Shown here: positions 1 to 8,425 of the stretch, piece by piece | Numbering within the stretch: the stretch's first letter is position 1 | Layout of the letters: the number at the start of each line of letters is the position of its first letter | Origin: Glebionis coronaria | Lineage: Eukaryota > Streptophyta > Magnoliopsida > Asterales > Asteraceae | DNA: 64,000 bases | Assembly: GCA_025667525.1 (NCBI GenBank) | Contig: CM046875.1 | Span: forward strand, 205,464,271 to 205,528,270 | Direction of reading: 5' to 3' | Program-made: the position numbers and the translations under genes | The notes under the pieces: generated by a model | Told to the model about the DNA's origin: nothing | The model's database searches: none | What the model saw: the letters and a program-made list of their open reading frames with translations, nothing else

Positions 1-45
1 GAAACTCACAAACGCGCTAGAATAATCATCTGGGTTTCGTTTGTA

Positions 46-584
46 AAAGTTCCGGATGAACATGGATTAAAACTTCCGAATGAAGGATTTCTTCTGAAAA
101 ACTTCCGAATGAGGAAGTTCCGAATGAAGGACTTCCGAATGAAGGAAGTTCCGAATGACGAACTTCCGAATGAAGGAAGTTCCGAATGAAGAACTTCCGA
201 ATGAAGGAAGTTCCGAATGAAGAACTTCCGAATGAAGGAAGTTCCGAATGAAGAACTTCCGGATGAAGGAAGTTCCGAATGAAGAACTTCCGAATGAAGG
301 AAGTTCCGAATGAAAGAACTTCCGGATGAAGGAAGTTCCGAATGAAGAACTTCCGAATGAAGGAAGTTCCGAATGAAAGAACTTCCGGATGAAGGAAGTT
401 CCGAATGAAGAACTTCCGGATGAAGGAAGTTCCGAATGAAGAACTTCCGGATGAAGGAAGTTCCGAATGAAGAACTTCCGGATGAAGGAAGTTCCGGATG
501 AAGAACTTCCGGATGAAGAAGTTCCGAATGAGGAAATGTTCCGGATGAAGATGTTCCGAATGAGGAAAAGTTCCGGATGAAGAG
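46..584. repeat. 31-bp minisatellite of TTCCGAATGAAG-type half-units
   Basis: A tandem array of about 31-bp units. Each unit is two imperfect halves of 15-16 bp, one with GAAGTTCCGAATGAA and the other with GAACTTCCGGATGAAG. Because TTCCGAA is nearly self-complementary, the array is rich in short palindromes. Units vary slightly (CCGAATG or CCGGATG, with occasional extra A), and the edges are more degenerate. It lies just upstream of the long Copia-A accessory ORF. The minus strand is open for about 200 codons through it, but the translation is only the low-complexity echo of the repeat and is not called as a gene. Confidence 0.9.
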
Positions 585-687
585 TTTGATTATTATTGCC
601 TGCATGCTATATATGTACTTGTTGTTTTATCCTATGCAATGTGTTATGCTTAGAAGTAAGAATGATATATATCTATATGTTTTTGTG

Positions 688-722
688 CATCAACCTTTCA
701 TGTCTTATCTTAAGCAGATACA
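688..722 (+). promoter_or_regulatory. Possible 3' splice site before the accessory ORF
   Basis: A pyrimidine-rich stretch (CAACCTTTCATGTCTTATCTT) runs into AAGCAG ending at 717, five bases before the ATG at 723. This looks like a plant splice acceptor. Extra 3' ORFs of plant retroelements are thought to be expressed from spliced subgenomic RNA, so a junction here would place the ATG near the start of the last exon. The match is short and no donor is in the window, so this is a hypothesis. Confidence 0.3.
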
Positions 723-3700
723 ATGACTAATCCAACAGTACAAGCAATCCAAGAATCTAGAGAGGCCGATATTGCTAAAGCACGAACCCTTAAGTTTATT
801 CCCAACAACTACCGGCTGAAGCAAGTCTCTAAATCCACTCACCATGGTTTTAAGGTCGCCATAGCCATCCTTGATAACTCTCATTTCAAGAACGCCCTTA
901 GGAGTACAGCCTCGGTGCCTTATGAGTATATGTTTGAATTTTGGGCTACCAAGGAAATCACTTCGAACAAGATCACCTTCACCATCGACAACAAGCAGCA
1001 GACACTCACAGTTTCAGACTTCCGTAAGATTCTTGGTATACGGGATACACCCAAAGGCATGTCATTCTCGAGGGATCCTACTAAAGATGAACTCGTGGAA
1101 TTATTTGACGCACTTGGATGTCCGGAAATACGAGTTGCGTCTGAGTTTACTACTGCTAAGGTAGGACAACCTTGGAGAGCTTTGATGGGTATTCTCAGTA
1201 AATGTCTTACACCAAAAACGAGTGGCCATGATGCTTTACGCAGTCCGATAATAAACCTCTTCTATGGCATGTACAAAGCTGCAAATTCAGATTATGCTTT
1301 GTTGATATGGGAAGAATTCACCTTTCAACTCTTCCAGAACAAGAAGCTGAAGACAAATTTCTTTCCTTATCCAAGGTTCATCAAGCTTATCATTAATTAC
1401 TTTATGAAGAATGATACTACTATTGATAGGCGTGCAGGAAGTCGCTATCACACTGAAGAAGCTGATGATACTGTGGATCTGAGGCATGAAGGACCGTCTA
1501 TTGGTGTGATTCCGGGTCCTATTCCTGATTACCTTCTATCTGAGAAAATCAAAGGTTCTGCTGATTACAAGCTACTGCAGATAGAAATCAAGAGGCTGAA
1601 AGCAAACCTTCAGACTGGAGAAGACTCGTCCACAACGGTTAAGAGTAAAGGTAAACGCAAACATCCAGCTGCGTTACCTGAACCCGAACCCAAGAAGAAG
1701 AAAACAGAGGGTAAGAAGGGAAAGGGTAAGGCTGATGAGATGGCTTTACGTGATGAAGAAGATATTGTTGATCCTGCTCTTGACAAGTCCGAGAAACAAA
1801 TGATGAAGTTAGCAATTAAAAGGAGTAGGAAAGATACAGGCGGTAGTGGTTCAGGTGCAAGGGTAGATATTGAGGATGAGTACGTAGAACCAGATGATGT
1901 TGATGAGTTCGGGTCACCTGAACATTATTCCACTTCGAAGGAGCCATCAATCCCTATTTCAGCAAGTGTGGAAAAGGAACCTGTTGCTCCTACGATCATG
2001 GTGTCAACTCAACCCTTAACAACTCAACCTCCACCCATACAACCCTTACCAACCAGACCGGCTTCAACACCATTTCTTCCACCACCTATAATTCCCATCC
2101 TTAGCACCACAGTAACAACCGAGCCTCTTCAATCAACCCAGAGCAGCTCTGCAACATCTGCAATGGCTGCATTAGTGATGGCCGAAATGTTTGACAAACA
2201 TGTGGATACTCACAAACGCGAAATGGATGAACTTCGCCAAGAGTTGCAAAGACGAGCTCAAAGGGAAGAAGCATCTAGGAAATCCCAAGAGGAGATGATT
2301 GCTAAGTTTGCTTCAGATATGGAGTTGACTCGAAAAGCACATGCAGAAGAACTAGCTCGGGTTAAGCAGGCTGAGGCTGATAAGCATGCTGCACGTATTA
2401 CCAGACTTCAAGCGATGAGGGATAAATATAAGGAGCAAAAAGAAGCACTTGAAGCCTCTGTGAAAGAAAGAGTGCAAGAATCCGTTGAATCCTTAATGCC
2501 TAAACTTCGTGATGAGTTGAAGACACTTGCTGCTGACAACTTGATGGTCAAATCATCCAATCCTTCAGAAGCCGCCTACAAGATTGCTTATGACCTGACG
2601 GATTTTGAATTGAAGAAGATCCTTAAGGCTCGTATGGTGGAACTTGGGTCGTTTGACAAGTCTAGGATTCAACGGGCTCTATATAAATCCCTGAATGATG
2701 CTATCATGGAGGATGATAGATTATTCAAAACGTTTGGAAGTGTGGTACCATATCACATCTTACCTGAGGAAGAAAGGGAAGAAAGTGAAGAAGAGGGTAC
2801 GGGTGAAGAAGAGGAAGAAGAAGAAGAAGAAGGAGAAAAGGATAAAGACGATGATGAGGGTGGTGATGATGATGAGGATGATGAGAATGATGATGACGAG
2901 GATGAGGATGATGATGATGGCGATGATGGTGGTGATGAGAATCAGGAAAGTGCTAGGGGTAGTAACGGGGATGACAATCAGGATGATGATGGGGGTGAAC
3001 AGCCGAAAGAGGGAGACAAGGTTACCAGCTCCAAGAAAACTGCTAAGACTGGAACCAAGTCCACGAAAGATGCAGCACAGAAGGACAAATCAACATCGAC
3101 GGAATCAAGACCAACTAAGTGGCGCCACGATGTGAATGCCACTACAGCGTCATCGGCTCCCGGTATCTCTATCGCTGTATCTTTACCTATCACAACTAAC
3201 CCCATTAGTTCTGTTGTTGTCGCTCCTGTGATTGCAGAATCAGTGACGGAACCCGAAGCTGCACAACACTCCCCAATTCACGACACTGCAGAAATGCCTG
3301 AAACTGAACCAATAGATGTTCGCACTTCTACTCCTCAACAACTAGCTCAACAATCTACGATTCCTGAACCAAGCACACGAGTTTGGGAAGACACATTGGA
3401 GATAGACGAAACTGCACCACCACAGGCTTGGATCACGGCAGCAGCACAATATGATCCGATTACAGATGCTGACAAAGATGTGCTGTATCTCCGTATCCGC
3501 AGTCCTATTGACTTATGTGCATTTCTTGCTCATGAGTATAAGACTTCGGTTACTCCATCCTTGGTGAAGAAAGCGCTGAAAGATAAGAGACTGCGTGCCA
3601 AAACCCGATTGACCCGAATGGAGTTTGAATATTATGCTGATGAGATCCTGAAGGCTCTAAAAACCGTTCAACGGCCAGGTCTTCATGAATCCGAAAGAGC

Positions 3701-4685
3701 TCCACCTCCAATGGATCCTGCTCAAGATAATCAGATTGCTCTTGACTTCTTCGTCACCAACGATCTTGTGTATCTACTGAAGGGGTCATCAAAGTACGCA
3801 ACCTCCCTGACCTTGCTGAAAGCTGCCAACTGGGGGACAATACCCTTTATCGAGGAAAAGGTAAATCGACTCTGGGTCCCAAAAATGAATCGTAATTATG
3901 ATATGTATGATGTCATAGGTGCATCTCATTGGGACGAACGAGTCCGAAGGGCGTACAGGGGTTGCTGCTTGGTCAATTCTGGAAGCAATGTTAGATCCGA
4001 CATCCGCATCTCTAGCATCTTAGGAATGAAAACTGAAGCCAAGAACGGCTACTATCATGTGACAGAGATTCGCTTGAAAAGGGAGGATGACAGGGAATAC
4101 AAAATCCAGCAAGGAGATTTTTCCATCATTCGCCTTGAGGATATCGAAGATATGCTGCTTCTGATGACCCGAGATCAACTTACACACATTCCTCGTGAAG
4201 ACCTGATTGCTTTGAATACAGCACTTCGCATGTTCACACGAAGCGTTGTCATCAAATCACGAGTTGAAGATCTTCAGTTGGGAGTCGAAAGCTATCAAAG
4301 GAAGCTCAACTTAACCCGTCCTGTGAATCAAGTGCTACCTCAACATGTAGAAAGATGTCCCTATACCGGCATTTCTGTCCCGAATTATGGCATTTTCTAC
4401 TTGAACAGTCGAGGTTTGATGAAGTTTATGAGGGTGGGGGAGCTCCACAAGTATAGTGATGGAACTCTTATACAAGTCAGAGGAAAGTTGGAGCATCTGA
4501 ACTCGGGTGGGACTTTGCCAGAGATGACGGAGGATTGGCATCCGGGTTACCGGCAGATGGCGAAGTACGTGATCAAGAAGATTGATCAAAAGCTCCGTGA
4601 ACGTAGATTGATGAGGAGCTTGGAAAGGTTCGTGGGTGGAAGACCGTATTTAGTGCACCACAAGCTACTGCAACGATCCATCTAA
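723..4685 (+). CDS. Copia-A accessory protein, 1320 aa, intact
   Basis: An uninterrupted 1320-codon ORF with no similarity that I can see to Gag, protease, integrase, RT or RNase H. It resembles the long extra ORF found 3' of pol in Asteraceae Copia elements (recalled, not searched). Residues ~1-270 form a globular domain with the YEYMFEFWAT motif. Residues ~307-340 are Lys-rich with PKKKKTEGKK, a probable nuclear localisation signal. A Pro/Thr-rich linker follows, then a long coiled coil at ~490-600 and an extreme Asp/Glu tract at ~680-760. The C-terminal domain (~887-1320) contains SRVEDLQLGVESYQRKLNLT and a basic end. I see no signal peptide or membrane helix, which argues against a classical envelope protein. 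The start is the first ATG after a splice-acceptor-like site. An intact frame of this size among decayed elements suggests recent insertion or selection. Function is unknown. Confidence 0.8.
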   Translation: MTNPTVQAIQESREADIAKARTLKFIPNNYRLKQVSKSTHHGFKVAIAILDNSHFKNALRSTASVPYEYMFEFWATKEITSNKITFTIDNKQQTLTVSDFRKILGIRDTPKGMSFSRDPTKDELVELFDALGCPEIRVASEFTTAKVGQPWRALMGILSKCLTPKTSGHDALRSPIINLFYGMYKAANSDYALLIWEEFTFQLFQNKKLKTNFFPYPRFIKLIINYFMKNDTTIDRRAGSRYHTEEADDTVDLRHEGPSIGVIPGPIPDYLLSEKIKGSADYKLLQIEIKRLKANLQTGEDSSTTVKSKGKRKHPAALPEPEPKKKKTEGKKGKGKADEMALRDEEDIVDPALDKSEKQMMKLAIKRSRKDTGGSGSGARVDIEDEYVEPDDVDEFGSPEHYSTSKEPSIPISASVEKEPVAPTIMVSTQPLTTQPPPIQPLPTRPASTPFLPPPIIPILSTTVTTEPLQSTQSSSATSAMAALVMAEMFDKHVDTHKREMDELRQELQRRAQREEASRKSQEEMIAKFASDMELTRKAHAEELARVKQAEADKHAARITRLQAMRDKYKEQKEALEASVKERVQESVESLMPKLRDELKTLAADNLMVKSSNPSEAAYKIAYDLTDFELKKILKARMVELGSFDKSRIQRALYKSLNDAIMEDDRLFKTFGSVVPYHILPEEEREESEEEGTGEEEEEEEEEGEKDKDDDEGGDDDEDDENDDDEDEDDDDGDDGGDENQESARGSNGDDNQDDDGGEQPKEGDKVTSSKKTAKTGTKSTKDAAQKDKSTSTESRPTKWRHDVNATTASSAPGISIAVSLPITTNPISSVVVAPVIAESVTEPEAAQHSPIHDTAEMPETEPIDVRTSTPQQLAQQSTIPEPSTRVWEDTLEIDETAPPQAWITAAAQYDPITDADKDVLYLRIRSPIDLCAFLAHEYKTSVTPSLVKKALKDKRLRAKTRLTRMEFEYYADEILKALKTVQRPGLHESERAPPPMDPAQDNQIALDFFVTNDLVYLLKGSSKYATSLTLLKAANWGTIPFIEEKVNRLWVPKMNRNYDMYDVIGASHWDERVRRAYRGCCLVNSGSNVRSDIRISSILGMKTEAKNGYYHVTEIRLKREDDREYKIQQGDFSIIRLEDIEDMLLLMTRDQLTHIPREDLIALNTALRMFTRSVVIKSRVEDLQLGVESYQRKLNLTRPVNQVLPQHVERCPYTGISVPNYGIFYLNSRGLMKFMRVGELHKYSDGTLIQVRGKLEHLNSGGTLPEMTEDWHPGYRQMAKYVIKKIDQKLRERRLMRSLERFVGGRPYLVHHKLLQRSI

Positions 4686-4868
4686 TGGGTCGTACATTTC
4701 AGGTCACTTTATATTGGTTTTCAATTGTGAATATGTATATTTGTGAATAATGTGCTTTAATGGCTTGATGTAGTGTTAAGGTATGATAATTTTTCAAGAA
4801 TTTCTCACGAGATTCTAAATCTTTCAAAATATATCATACTAAAGCACTACAACTATCCCTTATTAAAT

Positions 4869-5088
4869 TAAGGGGGAGCAATAACTTGTTCTATGGCCAA
4901 ACATCGATTTCATTTTTACCCAAAGACCGGTTAATCCATTCAATATCCCAAATATTAATGGTTAACATTTTGGATAAGGGGAGAAAATGGGATTAAGGAG
5001 ACGTAAGTGATACTTGGCTAAAAGATGAAAAAAAAGACTTAATGATTATCCAACTTAATATGTGTACAGCACGTGTTAAGGGGGAGCG
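4869..5088 (+). other. Three internal polypurine-like tracts of Copia-A
   Basis: AGGGGGAGC occurs at 4871-4879 and again at about 5079-5087, with AAGGGGAGAAAATGGGATTAA at about 4977. All resemble the genuine 3' tract at 6937-6947 (AGGGGGAGATT). Copia-B has GAGGGGGAGCGTTC, GGGGAGAAAATGTGATTAAA and AAGGGGAGC in the corresponding stretch (minus strand, about 41888-41640). They could act as additional plus-strand primer sites or could be remnants of earlier LTR junctions. Confidence 0.55.
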
Positions 5089-5870
5089 TTTTTGATGAAC
5101 AAAACACCTAAGGTACAAAAACTTTTGATTTCAATATCACAAGTACTTTAGGTGATTTTCAATGATTTTTCATGGTGGCAATTCCTTCCCAAAACACGCT
5201 TAATTCACGACGGATGTGGTGACAAAAGGGTGGTAGGAATAGGTTTAGTCCAATGATTCATCAGAGCCGATGGAATCTTCCCAAGGACAATTCCCTAGAT
5301 AGAATTAGAAGTCCTAGGAAAGATGGAGAAAGAATGTGAACGTAGCTGAATGCCGACCAAGTACTTAAGCTAGCACTGGAACAATCACAACAAGGTGCTA
5401 GTGATGACGTATTGGTAAGCATTGAAGGGGTTGAAGAATGAAAAAGAAATGTAAAGATAAAGGGTGTAAAGAAAGAAGCCCTCCTTACAACTTTAGGCAG
5501 AAACCGGGTCAATACATATGCTATTGAGATCATTTTTGCTAATGATTCTCGGTATTGAAGAAAGACATCATGGACCCAGTGATGCAATGCACAACCCTTC
5601 CCAGCTAACTCAAATATCTCTCAAAAGGTATTTGTTTTAATCACACGGAGATCAACACGTTATCTATTGGTTTATTCACTCCGAATAAACTGGTATTGAA
5701 AAGGTGGTACTCCTCTCCAGCCATCGCTCACTAAATCAAAACGCACAATCGAGTCTAGAGCCAAGAGATCATCAAAAGTCTCATTAGGACACTTTCCATT
5801 TATTCCTGCTTTCTCACACACTGTGAAAAGTAAGAGATTTTCATGAGTCCTACGCAATGTTCCTGTAATA

Positions 5871-6250
5871 TTGCCAGAACATCCGAGTAATACGTAAGTA
5901 TTACAATGAAGATGGAAATCCTGCTTGAGCCAACATCAAACAAGCTCATGGTAGGTTACACGTGCGGTTCTTTTAGAACCAATCTTGTGAAAAACTGGAA
6001 GGTAACAGTGGTTTAATTCTTAATTGAACTTAAACTCGTTCCAGGCCTCTTCGCATTATCATATGATCTTGCCAGAACACTCAGAGTGACTCTTTATTGA
6101 CCACAGTGACGAGTGGAAATCCTTCTAGTGTCAACATCAAACAGCACTTGGTAGGTAACGTGCAAGATTCTTTATGAATTGAGCTCGTGACAACTGGAAA
6201 GCAACGATGGTGAAAATCTTAATTGAAATTCACTTGTTCCAGGTTTCATG
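5871..6250 (+). repeat. Tandem duplicate of a ~198-bp module in Copia-A
   Basis: Two diverged copies start at 5871 and 6069, both with TTGCCAGAACA. The shared order is CAGAAC, GAGTGA or GAGTAA, GTGGAAATCC or ATGGAAATCC, CAACATCAAACA, GGTAGGT, a TTCTTT block, AACTGGAA(A/G)G(C/T)AAC, TCTTAATTGAA and TTCCAGG at the end. Copia-B carries the same pair on the minus strand, starting at 40944 and 40744. The period is 198 here and 200 there. Confidence 0.8.
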
Positions 6251-6489
6251 AATTGACGGCTTTTAATCACAAGGATAATTTATCCAAGTGATTCACTCTT
6301 TATGTTCGCAGTCAGCTTTGGACGGTCGAATAAAGAGAACGGGTTCACCCGCGAAATCCTGTCAGGAAGTTACTTAATTGAAACTATCCGTCACGGGTAC
6401 GATATCTAATATCGTCCAACGGTCTTCACCGACCGGAGGTAAAATGCTACCGAATTAGAATAAAATGTTCAAAGCCATTTTATTCGTGT

Positions 6490-6600
6490 CGTTGCTGTGT
6501 ACCTGTTAAAGACGGTGGCGTTGCTGTGTACCTGTTGAAGACGGTGGCGTTGCTGTGTACCAGTGAAGACGGTGGTGTTGCGGTGTACCTGTAAAAGTCG
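6490..6600 (+). repeat. 29-bp tandem repeat, about four copies
   Basis: The unit is CGTTGCTGTGTACCTGTTGA followed by AGACGGTGG. Two units match closely, the third has lost bases (GTACCAGTGAAG) and the fourth is more diverged. I did not find the array in Copia-B, so it is probably specific to this copy or lineage. Confidence 0.85.
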
Positions 6601-6936
6601 TTCCCACATGCTTATGTCTTTTGCAACAAAGTTCAGCAAAAAATTCAAGAAAGTACAAGATGAAGTCTTCCGCTGTACCAAACTCTGAAGCTTTCGAGAA
6701 TTCAACAAAAAGACGTAAGTGTGTGGAACATGAAGTCACGAGGAGGCAAAGTTCACAAGAAAGGCAAAGATCGCACGTGAAAGGCCAAAGAACAATGCTC
6801 TCAAGTCAAAGCCAAAAAGATCAAACCAACATATTCACAACAAAAGAAAGAAAAGAAGAAAGGACTACGAGCTAAAGAACGAAGACTTAGTATAGTATGC
6901 TAGGTTTAGAACTTTGTAACGTGGAGTGACCTCCCT

Positions 6937-6947
6937 TAGGGGGAGAT
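6937..6947 (+). other. Polypurine tract of Copia-A
   Basis: AGGGGGAGATT lies directly before the LTR start TGTTAG. It is the usual primer site for plus-strand synthesis in Copia elements. Copia-B has TTGGGGGAGATTGTTAG at the matching place. Confidence 0.85.
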
Positions 6948-7064
6948 TGTTAGAAATACGTTTTAACGTATATTAGAAGTATCGGTCACTCCACAATATG
7001 ATTTATGTTGTAATAGCTCGTAGTTAGAAAATAGTTGTTAGTTACTTATTAACTTAAGTAAGAA

Positions 7065-7091
7065 CCGGTCCATGGGCTTGTCATGGACCGG
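7065..7091 (+). promoter_or_regulatory. 10-bp-arm inverted repeat upstream of the TATA box
   Basis: CCGGTCCATG and CATGGACCGG are perfect inverted arms separated by seven bases, 26 bp upstream of the TATA box in the U3 part of the LTR. They could bind a dimeric regulator. Copia-B aligns next to this region but does not keep the palindrome. Confidence 0.7.
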
Positions 7092-7116
7092 CCCAAGCCC
7101 ATGTTATGCTTGGAAC

Positions 7117-7147
7117 TATAAATACCCCTTTCCACCATGGAAAGGGG
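7117..7147 (+). promoter_or_regulatory. TATA box and start-site hairpin of the Copia-A LTR
   Basis: TATAAATA at 7117-7124 is followed at once by CCCCTTTCCA-CCA-TGGAAAGGGG (7125-7147), a perfect 10-bp-arm hairpin. A start about 25-30 bp after the TATA box would fall inside or at the end of the hairpin. Copia-B has a different sequence with the same pairing at the same position (39659-39682). Confidence 0.75.
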
Positions 7148-7277
7148 TTGGTTGTTGTCATTTCTTTGTTTCCACTTAATAAAATTCACATAGTTTCTCT
7201 CACTTTCTCTCTCTAACTTTCTCTCTCTAGAAATCAACAAACCCCTTCATAGATTCATTGATTATCAATATTCTACA

Positions 7278-7540
7278 GAGAATTTTGGATCTTTAAAGCT
7301 TCGAAGATTAAGGCTTGATTCACTTTCAATTGGGCATAGATTTTTCGGCCTTGTGAGCTTCAAATTTTTGCTTAATTTAGGTGAGCACTTGAAATCTTAT
7401 TATTAGGTGAAGCTTTCGATTATTCGGGTGCCAATACTTCAAAATCGTGACGCTGGCGATACCTTAATGTTTTACCAATTTAATTACATGCAAGCTACTA
7501 AAACAAATTAGAAACCAACAATAGTGACTAAACCGCTAAA
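7278..7540. other. Unresolved junction between Copia-A and Athila-2
   Basis: This stretch may be the end of the Copia-A LTR or the distal 3' non-coding region of Athila-2. Similarity to the Athila-1 3' region becomes clear only from about 7540. I see no ORF or RNA gene. Confidence 0.4.
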
Positions 7541-8425
7541 TCAATATTTATTAACAATTTATTTATCAAAAGTATGGGGAGAATAAGCTAATAATTACTA
7601 CACATGAGATCGTGACGATTACGAGACTTATAAATAACTCTATCATTTCTCGTCCTCATTTAAGAGACTTAGTCTAAAAAGTTAAGGAATCGAAGCTAAG
7701 TGCTCAACACGCACGGTCGAGTCAAAAATTACTCTTATTCTCACCATCGGAAAACCTACATTCGTGTCTTAAACACTTATGAAAAATACGAAAAATTTTA
7801 AAATTTGGCCATTTTTGGCATTATTTTGCATAAAACGATAACAAAAAGATGAATATTGGATTGCGTGTTGACGTAAGCAAGGTGAAGTATCTACTCACCC
7901 CCCCCCCCCCATACTAGAACTAAACATTGTCCTTAATGTTTCGAGTCTAGGGGTGAAAACACCCCCATACTAGAGACGAAGTCGAATGCTTAATCTCGAG
8001 CATGGAAAGGGTAAAACGAATAACCTAAAAGCCGTTTATGAATTATGCTAATAAGATAAACGTCAGAACATAAAAGGATATCATCGGATATCGGAATCTC
8101 CAAAGGCAACGATCGAAGCTCGAGTGATCCATAAAACGAACACGAGAGGCTTCAATGATGACGATTAACCTAATAAATCACAATCACAAACAACCACGAA
8201 ACAAAGGTCGGAAGAGCACAAGTCCCCTCGTTACGTTAAACTAAGAAAGCGATAATATTTACAAGGATAAGCATGAGAATCCCCCACGAGGCACCTTGTT
8301 TTTTATAACCGAGTCAAAAGCTCGACTCAGATCCCCATAAATGTGATCATTTAGGGATAATCTTGGTTTGGTCATTTTTGGTGGGGCTTACATGATAAAC
8401 AATGCCCAAAAGTACATGGAGTACT
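7541..8425 (-). other. Athila-2 3' non-coding region
   Basis: It aligns in patches with the Athila-1 region 12180-13028, for example CTCTATCATTTCTCGT, AACATTGTCCT and the TAACCGAGTCA block near the coding end. It carries the paired polypurine-like tracts and hairpin listed separately, and no ORF that I would call. Confidence 0.7.
7898..7973 (-). other. Paired polypurine-like tracts around a hairpin (Athila-2)
   Basis: Plus-strand CCCCCATACTAG (after a 13-C run, 7898-7910) is followed by AAACATTG-TCCT-TAATGTTT at 7922-7941 and a second ACCCCCATACTAG at 7961-7973. On the element's own strand these are CTAGTATGGGGG tracts flanking a stem of at least seven pairs. Athila-1 has the same arrangement with different tract sequence at 12646-12714. 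Confidence 0.6.

Larger units (their letters stand above)
4686..6936 (+). other. Copia-A 3' non-coding region
   Basis: About 2.25 kb between the accessory ORF stop and the polypurine tract, with no credible ORF. Long parts align with the minus-strand Copia-B region 39910-41900 in the same order: purine-rich blocks, an AATTCACGACG block, a perfectly matching 24-nt block at 5747-5770, a duplicated ~198-bp module, and a block at 6240-6420 containing TGATTCACTCTTTATGTTCG. Conservation of order in a non-coding region of two diverged copies suggests cis-acting RNA or DNA functions. The last ~330 bases before the tract are A-rich and purine-rich, with no clear counterpart. Confidence 0.75.
6948..7277 (+). 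mobile_element. 3' LTR of Copia-A (right end uncertain)
   Basis: The left edge is clear, with TGTTAGAA next to the polypurine tract. A TATA box lies at 7117 and a CT-rich leader at 7195-7230. I place the right end at TTCTACA (7271-7277), an imperfect inverted match of TGTTAGAA, but the LTR could run further, up to about 7500. The 5' LTR and gag-pol lie left of the window, so no target duplication can be tested. The first bases contain the palindrome ATACGTT-TT-AACGTAT. Confidence 0.65.

Noticed and set aside
46..584. CRISPR-like direct repeats
   Set aside because: Units are contiguous with no unique spacers, and this is plant DNA.
46..584. Heat-shock elements in the minisatellite and in the TCGGAAT cluster
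   Set aside because: Heat-shock elements need TTC and GAA separated by two bases; here the gap is one base or the partner is missing.
6..605. A ~199-codon open frame on the minus strand
   Set aside because: It is the translation of the 31-bp minisatellite; the protein is a low-complexity echo with no conserved domain.
2695..3135. A second frame rich in Met, Arg and Lys inside the accessory ORF
   Set aside because: It is a shadow of the acidic GAT/GAA-rich tract in another frame.
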